Below, in pieces: positions 33,945-42,955 of a stretch of 64,000 bases of DNA (positions are counted from its first letter, which is position 1; every line of letters starts with the position of its first letter). The notes under the pieces were generated by a model that worked only from the letters and a program-made list of their open reading frames with translations, made no database searches and had not been told where the DNA came from. Origin of the DNA: Kitasatospora arboriphila (GTDB lineage: Bacteria > Actinomycetota > Actinomycetes > Mycobacteriales > Mycobacteriaceae); NCBI RefSeq assembly GCF_000717275.1, contig NZ_JNYV01000008.1:62001-126000 (forward strand), given 5' to 3'. A program made the position numbers and the translations under genes.

Positions 33945-35648
33945 TTACCCCCGGTTCGACAGGTCGGCAACCGCTTTTTCTCGTAGCGAATTCGCTCCCA
34001 GATCGATGATCATGTCGGCACGATGAGACGCCGGTAGTCCGTGCGAGACAACAACGACCGCGCGTTCACGGTCAACCAGCCCGCCACCGACATCGAGGAG
34101 TCCGGCCTGCACTCTGTCCGCCTCGGCACGGTCGAGATTTTCGCCGGGTTCGTCGATGAGCAGCACCGGCGAAGTATTGATCAGGGCGCGCGCCACGAGC
34201 AGCCGTCTGCGCTGTCCCCCGCTGATGGCGTCCGCACCCCCTTCGAGGATCGTGTTGAGTTCATCCGGTAACCCGCCGACCCAGGTGTCGAGGCCGACGG
34301 ACGCCAACGCCGACATCAGCACCTCGTCGGTCGCGTCGCCGCGTGAGACGAGCAGGTTCTCGCGGACACTGGTGGTGAACACGTGACCGTCCTCCGCGAA
34401 ATATCTTGGGTCCGAATCATTCTCACTCGAAACGGTGACGGTTCCCGACACCGGCTCCAACAGCCCGGCCAACGTCAGCAAGAGTGTGGACTTTCCACAG
34501 CCACTCGGACCCACGAGGGCGATCCTGGACCCCGGTTTCACGTCCAGGTCCAGACCGGCAGACCCGCCGAACACCGCCCCGCCGGGCCACCCCCATCGCA
34601 AGCCACGGACCGTCAGGTGCCCGGCCGGCAGCGCAGTCGACCGGTTCGGGCGCGCGTTTCGGTAGTCGTGCGCGCGGTCGACAAGGGCCATGATCCGCCG
34701 GGCCGCAAGCCGGCTGCGCGACAGTGTCATCGCAGCGTCGGTCATGGTGCTGGTGGAGTCGAAAGCACTCAGAGGCAAGAGGATCAGAACGCCCAACGTC
34801 ATCGGGGACACCCAATCAGCCATGCCGATGCCGATCAGCCCCGCCACGATCACCGAGACCCCGACGGCAAGTGGTGTGGCGGTCGCCGCCCATGCGCTCT
34901 GCCGGGCTCCACGGTCGGTGGCGCTGCGGGCATCGGCCTCGGCAGATACCAAGTCGGACAACACCTCTGCGCGACGGCGTGTCACAGCCAGCTCGGGTCC
35001 GTGATCGAGCAGATTCATCATCGCCTCGGCGCTACGCGCCTGCGCCACGGCAGCATCCACTGCGGCACGGCGAGCACCGCGGGCGGCACCCCACGGCGCA
35101 ACTGCGCCGCTGACCAGTAGACAACCGGCCAAGGCGACCGCCGCCCACAACGAGACACACGCCATGATCACGATCGCGGCGCCGGACACCACCATCGACA
35201 CCCCGATGGGAATGAGGGCTCGGATCAAGGCATTGCCCACCTCGTCGACATCGGCACCAGTGCGCGACAACAACTCTCCGCGGCGCAATCCCACCGAGTA
35301 ACCGGACGGTCCACCCGCGAGCGCGACGTACAGTCGGCGGCGCGCAGTCGACATCGCATCGAGCGCCACATCGTGTGTGGCCAGGCGCTCGAGGTAGCGG
35401 AACAGCCCGCGCGAGATACCGAGTGCTCGCACAGCTGTCACGGCGAGCGACAGATAGAGGACTGGCGGCATCTGCCAGGCGCGGGTGATCAACCATGCCG
35501 ACAGCGCGGCAAGCGCCAGTGCGCTACCGGCACCGAGTACTCCCAGCAGCAGCGACTTCGCCACCAACTGTCTCCGCAGGCCGAGTAAACCCATCGCACG
35601 CCAGAGTGGATCCTCACGCACCACCGACCACTTCTCAACGACGGACAT
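33945..35648 (-). CDS. cydC: CydC, ABC exporter subunit for cytochrome bd assembly
   Basis: 567 aa. Six-helix ABC transporter core (residues about 20-310, with LLGLRRQLVAKSLLLGVLGAG and SLAVTAVRALGISRGLFRYLER, a CydC hallmark) and a C-terminal ATPase with [22 protein letters not shown] and LLIDEPGENLD. CydDC exports glutathione or cysteine-type thiols, or heme-related compounds, needed for cytochrome bd. ATGs at 35654 and 35648 are both possible; the second has GGAG at 9-nt spacing. The start overlaps the end of cydD. The open frame further upstream is an out-of-phase copy of cydD and not coding. Confidence 0.9.
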   Translation of the reverse strand: MSVVEKWSVVREDPLWRAMGLLGLRRQLVAKSLLLGVLGAGSALALAALSAWLITRAWQMPPVLYLSLAVTAVRALGISRGLFRYLERLATHDVALDAMSTARRRLYVALAGGPSGYSVGLRRGELLSRTGADVDEVGNALIRALIPIGVSMVVSGAAIVIMACVSLWAAVALAGCLLVSGAVAPWGAARGARRAAVDAAVAQARSAEAMMNLLDHGPELAVTRRRAEVLSDLVSAEADARSATDRGARQSAWAATATPLAVGVSVIVAGLIGIGMADWVSPMTLGVLILLPLSAFDSTSTMTDAAMTLSRSRLAARRIMALVDRAHDYRNARPNRSTALPAGHLTVRGLRWGWPGGAVFGGSAGLDLDVKPGSRIALVGPSGCGKSTLLLTLAGLLEPVSGTVTVSSENDSDPRYFAEDGHVFTTSVRENLLVSRGDATDEVLMSALASVGLDTWVGGLPDELNTILEGGADAISGGQRRRLLVARALINTSPVLLIDEPGENLDRAEADRVQAGLLDVGGGLVDRERAVVVVSHGLPASHRADMIIDLGANSLREKAVADLSNRG

Positions 35649-37329
35649 GGACATTCGCTCCGATCTCGACCACGTCGTCGGCTGCCGCGAGCAACGCCGG
35701 ACGGTGAGCGACGACAACGACGGTGTCACCGGCGCGGGCGCGGGCCTGCAGCACCCGGCATACCTCGGTCTCGGCCACCGCATCGAGGTGAGTGGTCGGT
35801 TCATCGAGCAACAGCAGCGGCGCGGGTGACGCCAGCACACGGGCAAGGGCCAGGCGTTGCCGCTGACCCGCCGACAGCCCCACTCCCCCGTGTCCGAGCT
35901 GGGTGTCCCACCCCTGCCGCATGCCGGCGAACACTCCATCGAAACCGGTTGCCTGGCAAGCCATCTCGCGATCCGCGTCGGCGACCGGCCCGCCGAGGAG
36001 AAAGTTGTCCCGCACGGTGCCCGGTACCAGCACCGGGTGCTGGGGTAGCCAAGAGACCTGCTCCCACAGCGCTTCCCGGTCGAAGTCGGCCACCGGCACG
36101 TCACCGATCAGGATGGAGCCGGCGTCCAGTCCTTGCAGACCCAGGATCGCTGCCAGTACAGTCGATTTTCCTGTCCCGTTGGGCCCGATGACCACGGTCA
36201 GGCGTCCCGGCCGGATGGTCGCCGTCACATCGTCCGGGGCCCAGCCGTCGCGGCCCTGGACGCCGACGCCGGACAAGGTGATGGCGGCTCCGGCGACCGG
36301 TGCCGACCGGCCGACCGTTGTCGGCGCGGCAGAATCCGCTTCGATGATGTCGAATATCTCATCAGCGCTGGCCGTCCCGGCCTCCGAGTTGTGGAACTGA
36401 GCCCCCGCGGCCCGTAGCGGCAGGTAGATCTCCGGTGCGAGCACCAGGGCCAGGACACCCCCGTACAGCCCCATGTCACCGAAGACCAGGCGCAGTCCGA
36501 TGCTCACGGCGACCAATGCCACGCACAGGGTGGCAAGGAACTCCAGCACCGCACCCGACAGGAAGGCGATCCGAAGCGCCTTCATGGTGCTTCGCCGATG
36601 AGCCTGCCCCAAGTCACCGATACGATCCGCCGGCTCCAGCTCGCGCCCCAGTGCGCGCAGTGTGGGTATCCCTGCGATGAGGTCGAGCAATTGGGACGAG
36701 AGGCGACTCATCGCCGCCAGCCGGTCAGCTGTGCGATCGCGGGTCATCACCCCGATGAGGATCATGAAGATCGGTATCAGCGGCAGTGTGATGACCACGA
36801 TGATCGCCGACGTCATGTCGGCGAATGCCATCACCACGATCAGCACCGGGATGACCACCACCGAAAGCACAAGGGCGGGAACGTAACCGGTCAGGTACGG
36901 CCCCAGCGCCTCGATGCCGCGGGTGAGGATGGTGGCAAGACGCTCGCGACGGGTGAGCAGATCACGCGGTGCGGTACGGGCTGGGTCTGACACCACGGCC
37001 AGGGCCGCCTCGCGCAACTCGGCGATCACCTGGGCCCCCGCGCGATGGGCATAGCGGTCGTGGAGGTAGGTCGCGACCACCCGCACCGCTACCGACGCCG
37101 CCAGCCAGAGCAGATGGGACGCTTGCGCATCGAGGCTGCGCAGCCCCGGAGAGACGATCAGTTCCGACAATATCGACGCCACCATCACCGCGGTGACGAT
37201 GACGGTCGCGACCGACACCACGGCCATGAGCACCGTGATCACCAGGTAGCGGCGCGAGGTCCGTGAGTATCTCCACAGGCGCGGATCGATCGGCGGTCTG
37301 GCCCGCCGCCGCCGCCCCGACGCGGTCAT
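35635..37329 (-). CDS. cydD: CydD, ABC exporter subunit for cytochrome bd assembly
   Basis: 564 aa. The N-terminus has basic residues then helices (LVITVLMAVVSVATVIVTAV). A mid loop TAPRDLLTRRERLATILTRGIEALGPYLTGYVPAL is typical of CydD. The ATPase domain carries GPNGTGKST, the signature LSAGQRQRLALARV (A replaces the second G) and LLLLDEPTTHLD. It pairs with CydC as a heterodimer. Its ATG overlaps the cydB stop (ATGA) and its 3' end overlaps cydC, giving a tightly coupled cydABDC operon. Confidence 0.92.
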   Translation of the reverse strand: MTASGRRRRARPPIDPRLWRYSRTSRRYLVITVLMAVVSVATVIVTAVMVASILSELIVSPGLRSLDAQASHLLWLAASVAVRVVATYLHDRYAHRAGAQVIAELREAALAVVSDPARTAPRDLLTRRERLATILTRGIEALGPYLTGYVPALVLSVVVIPVLIVVMAFADMTSAIIVVITLPLIPIFMILIGVMTRDRTADRLAAMSRLSSQLLDLIAGIPTLRALGRELEPADRIGDLGQAHRRSTMKALRIAFLSGAVLEFLATLCVALVAVSIGLRLVFGDMGLYGGVLALVLAPEIYLPLRAAGAQFHNSEAGTASADEIFDIIEADSAAPTTVGRSAPVAGAAITLSGVGVQGRDGWAPDDVTATIRPGRLTVVIGPNGTGKSTVLAAILGLQGLDAGSILIGDVPVADFDREALWEQVSWLPQHPVLVPGTVRDNFLLGGPVADADREMACQATGFDGVFAGMRQGWDTQLGHGGVGLSAGQRQRLALARVLASPAPLLLLDEPTTHLDAVAETEVCRVLQARARAGDTVVVVAHRPALLAAADDVVEIGANVHVRR

Positions 37330-38387
37330 CTCGGCGCCTCGGCAGGCTTTCGTTCGCGTAGTGCCAACCCGATGGACGGGGGGATCTGGGATGTCGAAAT
37401 GCGCTGCCGGAACACCCAATACGTCCATCCCTGGTAGGCGAGCACCACGGGGGTGATGAAGGCCGCCGCCCAGGTGATCACCACCAATGTGTGATGACTC
37501 GACGCGCTCCCCTCGATGGTCATGTTGAAGGCCGGGTCGGTGGTGGACGGGATGACGTTGGGGAACATCGACCCGAGGATCAGGACCACCACACCGAAAA
37601 TGGCGAAGCACGTGGCAACGAATGCCCATCCCTCCCTTCGCATCCAGGCCAGCGCCGTGGCGGCGACGACGGCCACCGCGGCAACCGCCAGCGCCGCCCA
37701 CGTCCATCCCTTGCCGTAGGCCAGCTGGGTCCACACACCCCACACCGCGGCGACGATGGTGGTCGGAACGGCGAGCCAGGCTGCGGTCCTCATGGATTCA
37801 CGCTGCATGTCGCCACCGGTCTTGAGTGCCAGGAACACCGCGCCGTGGGTGATGAACAACAACGCGGTGGCAGCGCCGCCAAGCAGTGCGTACGGAGACA
37901 GCAGGTCGAGGATGTTGCCGGTGAACTGCTCCTCACCGTCGATGGGAAGCCCACGCACCAGATTGGCGAACGCGACGCCCCACAGGATGGCCGGCAGCCA
38001 CGAGCCGAGCCCGATACCGACGTCGGCCCACCGACGCCACCGCGGGTCGTCGATCTTCCCACGCCACTCGATGGAGACGACCCGGGTGATCAGCCCCACG
38101 AGGATGAGCAGCAACGGGAGATAAAAGGTACTGAACATCGTTGCGTACCAGGCAGGAAAGGCCGCGAACAAGGCGCCACCGCCGGTGATCAACCACACCT
38201 CGTTGCCGTCCCACACCGGGCCGATTGTGTTGAGCATGACGCGTCGTCTGGTGTCCCCGGACACCCCGTCCTTTGCTCGGCCCAGAAAAGGCATGAGCAT
38301 CCCGACCCCGAAGTCGAAACCCTCGAGTACGAAGTAGCCGAGGAACAGCACTCCGACGAGTGCGAACCAGAACTCAGCAAGGCTCAT
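37326..38387 (-). CDS. cydB: Cytochrome bd ubiquinol/menaquinol oxidase subunit II
   Basis: 353 aa with about eight or nine helices. The N-terminal AEFWFALVGVLFLGYFVLEGFDFGVGML is the family signature. GPVWDGNEVWLITGGGALFAAFPAWYATMFSTFYL is also conserved, with the Trp/Glu/Asp that shape the quinol oxidase core. It carries electrons to oxygen with CydA in the membrane. The ATG at 38387 is preferred over the GTG one codon upstream because GAGGTGA is better placed. It starts 17 nt after cydA. Confidence 0.96.
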   Translation of the reverse strand: MSLAEFWFALVGVLFLGYFVLEGFDFGVGMLMPFLGRAKDGVSGDTRRRVMLNTIGPVWDGNEVWLITGGGALFAAFPAWYATMFSTFYLPLLLILVGLITRVVSIEWRGKIDDPRWRRWADVGIGLGSWLPAILWGVAFANLVRGLPIDGEEQFTGNILDLLSPYALLGGAATALLFITHGAVFLALKTGGDMQRESMRTAAWLAVPTTIVAAVWGVWTQLAYGKGWTWAALAVAAVAVVAATALAWMRREGWAFVATCFAIFGVVVLILGSMFPNVIPSTTDPAFNMTIEGSASSHHTLVVITWAAAFITPVVLAYQGWTYWVFRQRISTSQIPPSIGLALRERKPAEAPR

Positions 38388-38404
38388 CACGTCACCTCGG
38401 CCTT

Positions 38405-39922
38405 TCAGTAAGCGAACGAGAGTTGTTTGACGTCGTCGGCGTCGTCGTCATCGCGACCACTGCCGTCGTCGTCGGTGCCCGATCCACCGACCGGGGGCCC
38501 GGAGTCGGTCGGTTGTGGACCCTCGCGGGTGTACTTGCGCAACAACGTGAACCAGATCAGGCCGAGCACTCCGTAGAGGAGGGTGAAGATGATCAACGAC
38601 GTGAGGACGAGGTAGCCCGAGTGCCGGCTGACGCCCTCTTGTACGGTCAGGTGCACCTGCGACAGACCCGTCGGATTGGGTGCCACCATCCAGGGCTGAC
38701 GCCCCATCTCGGTGAAGATCCAGCCAGAACTGTTGGCCAAGAACGGGGTCGGGATCATCCAGATGGCGAATGTCCCGAAGCGCTTCGAGTCGGGGACACG
38801 GCCGCCGCGCGTGAACCAGAGTGCGAGAAGAGCCAGCGCCGCCGAGCCGAGGGCCCACCCGATCATCGCGCGGAACGCCCAGTACGTGACAAAGAGATTC
38901 GGCTTGTAGTTGCCGGGACCGAAGTTCGCCTCGTGCTGCGCCTGCAGGTCTTCGACACCCTGCAGGGTGGAGTTGAAGTCGTAGTCGGCCAGGAACGACA
39001 ACGCCTTGGGCACCTCGATCAGATGCGTGACGGACTCGCAGTTGTTCTGGGTGCCGATGGCGAGGATGGAAAAGCTTGCACCGCTTTCGGTCTCGCACAG
39101 CGACTCGGCCGACGCCATCTTCATCGGTTGCTGTTCGAACATGAGCTTGGCCTGCGCGTCACCGGTGATGGCGAGGGCCACGCCGCTGACGATCATCACC
39201 CACAGGGCCAGGCGGGTCACCGGACGGTACAGCGTCCGCGCATCGGCTACCAATCGTTCCGCCTCGGCACCTTCGGAACGCTTGGCCTGCCGCATGTTTC
39301 GCACCATCCACCAGCAGCCGATCCCCGCGACGAAGGTGCCGGCGGTGAGGAACGCGCCGGCAATGGTGTGCGGGAAAGCCGCCAACGTGGTGCTGTTGGT
39401 CATCACGTCCCACAGGCTCTTGAGCTCTGGACGCTGCTTTTCCTCGTTCCACTGCGCCCCTACCGGGTGCTGCATCCACGAGTTCGCAGCGACGATGAAC
39501 CACGCGGACGCGTTGACGCCGATGGCAACCATCCAGATCGTCAGCAGGTGGATCTTCTTCGGCAAGCGATCCCAGCCGAAGATCCAGAGACCCAAGAATG
39601 TCGATTCCATGAAGAAGGCGACGAGGCCTTCGAGTGCCAGCGGACCGCCGAACACGTCCCCGACAAATCTGCTGTACTCGCTCCAGTTCATCCCGAATTG
39701 GAACTCCTGGACGATGCCGGTGGCGACGCCGAGGGCGAAGTTGATCAGCAGCAACTTCCCGAAGAACTTGGTGGCGCGATACCACCGCTCACGACCGGTG
39801 ACGACCCACACGGTCTGCATCACCGCCACCATCGGAGCGAGTCCGATCGTCAGCGGTACCAGGATGAAGTGATAGACGGTGGTGATCCCGAACTGCCACC
39901 GCGAGACGTCAAGAGCGTCCAT
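38405..39922 (-). CDS. cydA: Cytochrome bd oxidase subunit I
   Basis: 505 aa from MDALDVSRWQFGITTVYHF, where His18 is the heme b595 ligand. Further conserved stretches are EFQFGMNWSEYSRFVGDVFGGPLALEGLVAFFMESTFLGLW (Glu residues of the proton path) and the Q-loop-side segment GDAQAKLMFEQQPMKMASAE with the quinol-binding Lys/Glu. The Q-loop is the short type. A long acidic C-terminal tail (Asp/Gly/Ser-rich) follows the last helix. The enzyme is the low-oxygen, high-affinity terminal oxidase. A palindrome lies about 23 nt before the ATG. Confidence 0.96.
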   Translation of the reverse strand: MDALDVSRWQFGITTVYHFILVPLTIGLAPMVAVMQTVWVVTGRERWYRATKFFGKLLLINFALGVATGIVQEFQFGMNWSEYSRFVGDVFGGPLALEGLVAFFMESTFLGLWIFGWDRLPKKIHLLTIWMVAIGVNASAWFIVAANSWMQHPVGAQWNEEKQRPELKSLWDVMTNSTTLAAFPHTIAGAFLTAGTFVAGIGCWWMVRNMRQAKRSEGAEAERLVADARTLYRPVTRLALWVMIVSGVALAITGDAQAKLMFEQQPMKMASAESLCETESGASFSILAIGTQNNCESVTHLIEVPKALSFLADYDFNSTLQGVEDLQAQHEANFGPGNYKPNLFVTYWAFRAMIGWALGSAALALLALWFTRGGRVPDSKRFGTFAIWMIPTPFLANSSGWIFTEMGRQPWMVAPNPTGLSQVHLTVQEGVSRHSGYLVLTSLIIFTLLYGVLGLIWFTLLRKYTREGPQPTDSGPPVGGSGTDDDGSGRDDDDADDVKQLSFAY

Positions 39923-39944
39923 TTTTGCCTCATTCGCCGAGTCG

Positions 39945-39963
39945 CTACTACGAGAGGTAGTAG
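39945..39963. promoter_or_regulatory. Palindrome upstream of cydA
   Basis: CTACTAC-GAGAG-GTAGTAG is a 7-bp perfect inverted repeat ending 23 nt before the cydA ATG. It could be an operator or a 5'-UTR hairpin. The regulator is unknown. Confidence 0.5.
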
Positions 39964-40050
39964 ATGCAGCGTACGCCCGGGCGCAGATGACGAACAAGCA
40001 AAATCGGTGTGGCGCCGGGCACCTTCACCGATGCCGAACGGCGGGTCGAA

Positions 40051-40962
40051 TCAGCCGATTGCGCGGTCTACCAGAGCCGAAAAGTCCTGTGGGCGAACAG
40101 GAGTCGTCATCGAGTAACCGTTGAGCTCGATGACGCGGGTAGCCAACGTGATGCTGGACACCAACCACACCGATTCGGCACAGATGAGGTCTGCCGGACG
40201 CAGGGCGTGAACCTCGGTCTCCCAGCCGTCCTTCTCGGCCTGGGCGAACAGGGCCTGCTGGGTGGTGCCACTGAGGATGCCGATCTCGGGTGGCGGTGTG
40301 ATCAACCGTTTTCCTTCGACCACGATGACCGTCGACCGCGGGCTCTCGAGCACATAACCCTCGCTGCTGGTGTAGATGACGTCGTCGGCGCCTTGCTCGG
40401 CGGCGTACCGCAGCGCAGCCATGTTCGTCGCATAGCTGAGCGTTTTGGCACCGAGCAACTGCCACGGGGCCACCGCGGCGAGATCGACCGAGTATCCACG
40501 GGGAGCGGTGATGACCTTCACCCCGTTCTCGCGGACCTTGGCGGCCCGTTCGGCAACGGGTCCGACGGTCAGATATTCGGTGGCCGCGTTCGCCTCACGG
40601 GTGAGCCCGGTCTCGTCGCGGTCCCGCGGAGGCGCGGCGTCGACGGGCGCCGACTCCCGTCCGCGTGAATAGACCAGCCGCATGAGCCCCTCGGCGTTGC
40701 CGTTGGCCTCCGCCCAGACCCTGGCACCGGTCGCGATCGCCTCGGCCCATTTCTCCTCGTCGGGAGCAGGCAGATCGAGCGCCTTGGCGCTACGCGAGAG
40801 CCGCTGCAGATGCAGTTCGACCACGCGCGCCCGCCCATCGCGGACGAGCAGGGTTTCGAAGATGCCGTCGCCGCGGACCGCAGCGAGGTCGTCCGCATGC
40901 AGGATCGGCACGGCAGGGTCGAGTACCGCGCCGTCGACAGTCACCAAGATCGGTTGAGCCAT
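40051..40962 (-). CDS. Class IV aminotransferase, aminodeoxychorismate lyase-like
   Basis: 303 aa from MAQPILVTVD. The PLP-binding Lys173 is in GAKTLSYATNM; the fold-type IV motifs RGDGIFETLLVRDGRA and EGYVLESPRSTVIVVEG are clear. The pattern is that of 4-amino-4-deoxychorismate lyase (PabC), which makes p-aminobenzoate for folate; the equivalent in M. tuberculosis is Rv0812. A branched-chain or D-amino acid aminotransferase cannot be fully ruled out. A TACTCT -10 lies 7 nt upstream and the gene diverges from the folate-binding ygfZ gene, a sensible folate-related pair. Confidence 0.85.
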   Translation of the reverse strand: MAQPILVTVDGAVLDPAVPILHADDLAAVRGDGIFETLLVRDGRARVVELHLQRLSRSAKALDLPAPDEEKWAEAIATGARVWAEANGNAEGLMRLVYSRGRESAPVDAAPPRDRDETGLTREANAATEYLTVGPVAERAAKVRENGVKVITAPRGYSVDLAAVAPWQLLGAKTLSYATNMAALRYAAEQGADDVIYTSSEGYVLESPRSTVIVVEGKRLITPPPEIGILSGTTQQALFAQAEKDGWETEVHALRPADLICAESVWLVSSITLATRVIELNGYSMTTPVRPQDFSALVDRAIG

Positions 40963-40969
40963 GACGGCA

Positions 40970-40975
40970 AGAGTA
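40970..40975 (-). promoter_or_regulatory. -10 box of leaderless promoter (aminotransferase)
   Basis: TACTCT on the minus strand, 7 nt before the ATG at 40962; it faces the plus-strand -10 box at 40989-40994 in a 38-nt divergent gap. Confidence 0.5.
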
Positions 40976-40988
40976 GCGAGCACGCTCG

Positions 40989-40994
40989 TACGAT
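40989..40994 (+). promoter_or_regulatory. -10 box of leaderless promoter (ygfZ)
   Basis: TACGAT, 6 nt before the GTG at 41001. Confidence 0.5.
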
Positions 40995-41000
40995 GATGAC

Positions 41001-42125
41001 GTGACTGTTTTGTTGGATTCATTACGCGCCTCAGGCGCAGTCGGTGGCCCGGAAAATTCCCCAGACGAAGCAGTGGCGTGGCACTTCGGTGACCCCTTCG
41101 GTGAGCAACGTGCCGCGACCACCTCTGCGGTGGTGATCGACCGTTCGCATCGCAGCGTCATCGCCCTCACCGGCGACGAGCGGCTCAGTTGGCTCAACAC
41201 CATCTCCAGTCAGTTCGTCACCGACCTCGCGGACGGACGCAGCGCGGAGAACCTCAGCCTCGACGGGAACGGCCGGATCGAGGATCACTTCATCCAGACC
41301 GACCTCGACGGCACCACGTGGATCGACACCGAGGCGCATCGCGGCGACGCGTTGGCCGCGTTCCTGACGAAGATGATCTTCTGGGCGAAGGTCGAGGTCG
41401 CCAGGCGCCCGGACATGGCGGTGTTGAGCCTGCTGGGGCCGCAAACCCGTGGAGGTGCCGTCGCACAGTTGCTCGGCGTACCCCCGACGGCATCGGTCTA
41501 CGACGCCGGGCCGTTGGCCGACGGCGGGTTCTGGCGGGTGATGCCGGCTCTCGGTGAGCACGCCTCCGTCGAGGCCATCGACATGGTTCTCCCGGCCGAC
41601 CAGCTGATCACGTGGTGGTCGAGCCTGACCGCGGTCGGCGTGCGCCCTGCAGGTTCGTGGGCTCACGAAGCTCTTCGGGTCGCCGCTCTGCGACCCCGGC
41701 TGGGCATCGACACCGACGACCGCGCGATCCCTCATGAGGTGAACTGGATCGGGTCGCCGGATGAGATGGGTGCGGTGCACCTGAACAAGGGGTGTTATCG
41801 GGGTCAGGAGACCGTCGCCCGGGTGCACAACCTCGGCAAGCCTCCCCGGCAACTGCTCCTGCTCCACCTCGACGGCAGTGCCGACAGCCGTCCCGTCACC
41901 GGTGATCCCGTCACCGCGGGCGGACGTGCAGTCGGTCGGATCGGCACCGTTGTCGAACACTTCGAATACGGGCCGATTGCGCTCGCGTTGGTCAAGCGGG
42001 GTGTGCCGGCCGACACCGAACTCGAAACCGGCGGCACCACCGCGGCGATAGACCCCACTTCGGTACCGGCTGATGACCGGGTTCAGGCCGGACGTGCTGC
42101 GATCGAGAAATTGAGGGGCAGATGA
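41001..42125 (+). CDS. ygfZ: YgfZ/GcvT-like folate-binding protein for Fe-S assembly
   Basis: 374 aa with a GTG start. The signature KGCYRGQETVARVHNLGKPPR near residue 262 contains the K-G-C-x-x-G-Q-E motif with the conserved Cys of YgfZ. The N-terminal part has the GcvT fold: VIALTGDERLSWLNTISSQFVTDL. YgfZ uses folate to support certain Fe-S enzymes. It equals Rv0811c in gene order. The stop TGA overlaps the ATG of an 18-codon mini-ORF that bridges to the MOSC gene. Confidence 0.9.
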   Translation: MTVLLDSLRASGAVGGPENSPDEAVAWHFGDPFGEQRAATTSAVVIDRSHRSVIALTGDERLSWLNTISSQFVTDLADGRSAENLSLDGNGRIEDHFIQTDLDGTTWIDTEAHRGDALAAFLTKMIFWAKVEVARRPDMAVLSLLGPQTRGGAVAQLLGVPPTASVYDAGPLADGGFWRVMPALGEHASVEAIDMVLPADQLITWWSSLTAVGVRPAGSWAHEALRVAALRPRLGIDTDDRAIPHEVNWIGSPDEMGAVHLNKGCYRGQETVARVHNLGKPPRQLLLLHLDGSADSRPVTGDPVTAGGRAVGRIGTVVEHFEYGPIALALVKRGVPADTELETGGTTAAIDPTSVPADDRVQAGRAAIEKLRGR

Positions 42126-42178
42126 CGGTGAGCACCCGCCTGGTCGGCCGGCACAGCGAGAAATCGAGGAGCAGGTGA
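42122..42178 (+). CDS. 18-codon coupling mini-ORF between ygfZ and MOSC gene (candidate)
   Basis: MTVSTRLVGRHSEKSRSR starts at an ATG overlapping the ygfZ stop (ATGA). Its own TGA overlaps the GTG of the MOSC gene (GTGA). This double overlap suggests a bridge for reinitiating ribosomes. It lies within a 22-nt imperfect tandem duplication (42104-42125 and 42157-42178, 19 of 22 identical). The peptide itself is probably not functional. Confidence 0.35.
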   Translation: MTVSTRLVGRHSEKSRSR

Positions 42179-42819
42179 GTTTGGCCGAGGGCACGGTGCT
42201 GGCTGTGTGCGCGGTGCACGAGGAGCATCGCCTGGCCGGTGGTGTCGGGATCAGCGCCATCGACAAGCGGGCGATCGACGGTCCGGTGGATGTGAACGAG
42301 GACGGCCTCGACATCGACCACGTCTGCGACGTCATGCACCACGGCGGACTGGATCAGGCTGTTTACGCCTACAGCGAAGACGAGGCCCGGCGATGGGCAA
42401 CGGAGCTGGATCGAGAGCTGCCGTACGGATGGTTCGGCGAGAACCTCAGGATCGCAGGCGTGGCCACGACCGATGCGGTGATCGGAGAGCGCTGGAAGGT
42501 CGGTGACACTCTCGAACTGGAGGTCACGATTGCGCGTACCCCATGCCGCACCTTTGCCGACTGGGCGCAAGAGGAGAACTGGATCAAGCGCTTCAACGCC
42601 CAGGCCGACGTGGGGTGTTATCTCCGGGTGGTCCAGCCGGGTGCCGTGACAGCGGGTGATGTGGTCAGGGTCATTTCCCGGCCGGATCACGGGGTTCTGG
42701 TGCGGCATCTGATCACCGGCCCCGACCGTGATGCTCTGGTAGAACTGCTGGCCGCCGAGAGTCTTCCGCCGAAGGTCGTGCGGGACGCAGAGCGGTGGCT
42801 TCGCAAGAAGAGCAGGTAA
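42175..42819 (+). CDS. MOSC-domain protein
   Basis: 214 aa with a GTG start and GAGGAGC just upstream. MOSC features: AISAIDKRAIDGPVDV-like opening (ISAIDKRAIDGPVDVNEDG), the AVYAYSEDEARRWATEL region, WFGENLRIAG, and the conserved Cys in IARTPCRTFADW. MOSC domains bind sulfur or molybdenum cofactor; standalone bacterial ones (YiiM-like) often reduce N-hydroxylated compounds using Moco. It sits downstream of ygfZ with near-overlap, so it is co-transcribed. Confidence 0.85.
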   Translation: MSLAEGTVLAVCAVHEEHRLAGGVGISAIDKRAIDGPVDVNEDGLDIDHVCDVMHHGGLDQAVYAYSEDEARRWATELDRELPYGWFGENLRIAGVATTDAVIGERWKVGDTLELEVTIARTPCRTFADWAQEENWIKRFNAQADVGCYLRVVQPGAVTAGDVVRVISRPDHGVLVRHLITGPDRDALVELLAAESLPPKVVRDAERWLRKKSR

Positions 42820-42868
42820 ATTCAGCGGGCCCCCGCCGAGCCGGTCCGCATCACGCTTGCGAGCACGC

Positions 42869-42874
42869 TAGACT
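42869..42874 (+). promoter_or_regulatory. Candidate -10 box for DUF3073 gene
   Basis: TAGACT about 82 nt before the ATG; it gives a leader with structured repeats. Confidence 0.45.
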
Positions 42875-42903
42875 GTGTTTCACGACCATATTTGTAAACA
42901 CAG
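42873..42903 (+). repeat. Inverted repeat in DUF3073 leader
   Basis: CTGTGTTT and AAACACAG with a 15-nt spacer overlap the probable transcription start; it could be an operator or an mRNA hairpin. Confidence 0.5.
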
Positions 42904-42955
42904 AATGGGGCCGCCACGTGTTTGGCCGCCCCTTCATTGCGCGAGGGGGTCCCCT

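Noticed and set aside
35649..36104. N-terminal extension of CydC by 152 codons
   Set aside because: Lies inside cydD in another frame, is Arg/Trp/Pro-rich and not similar to any transporter; CydC has full length from 35648.
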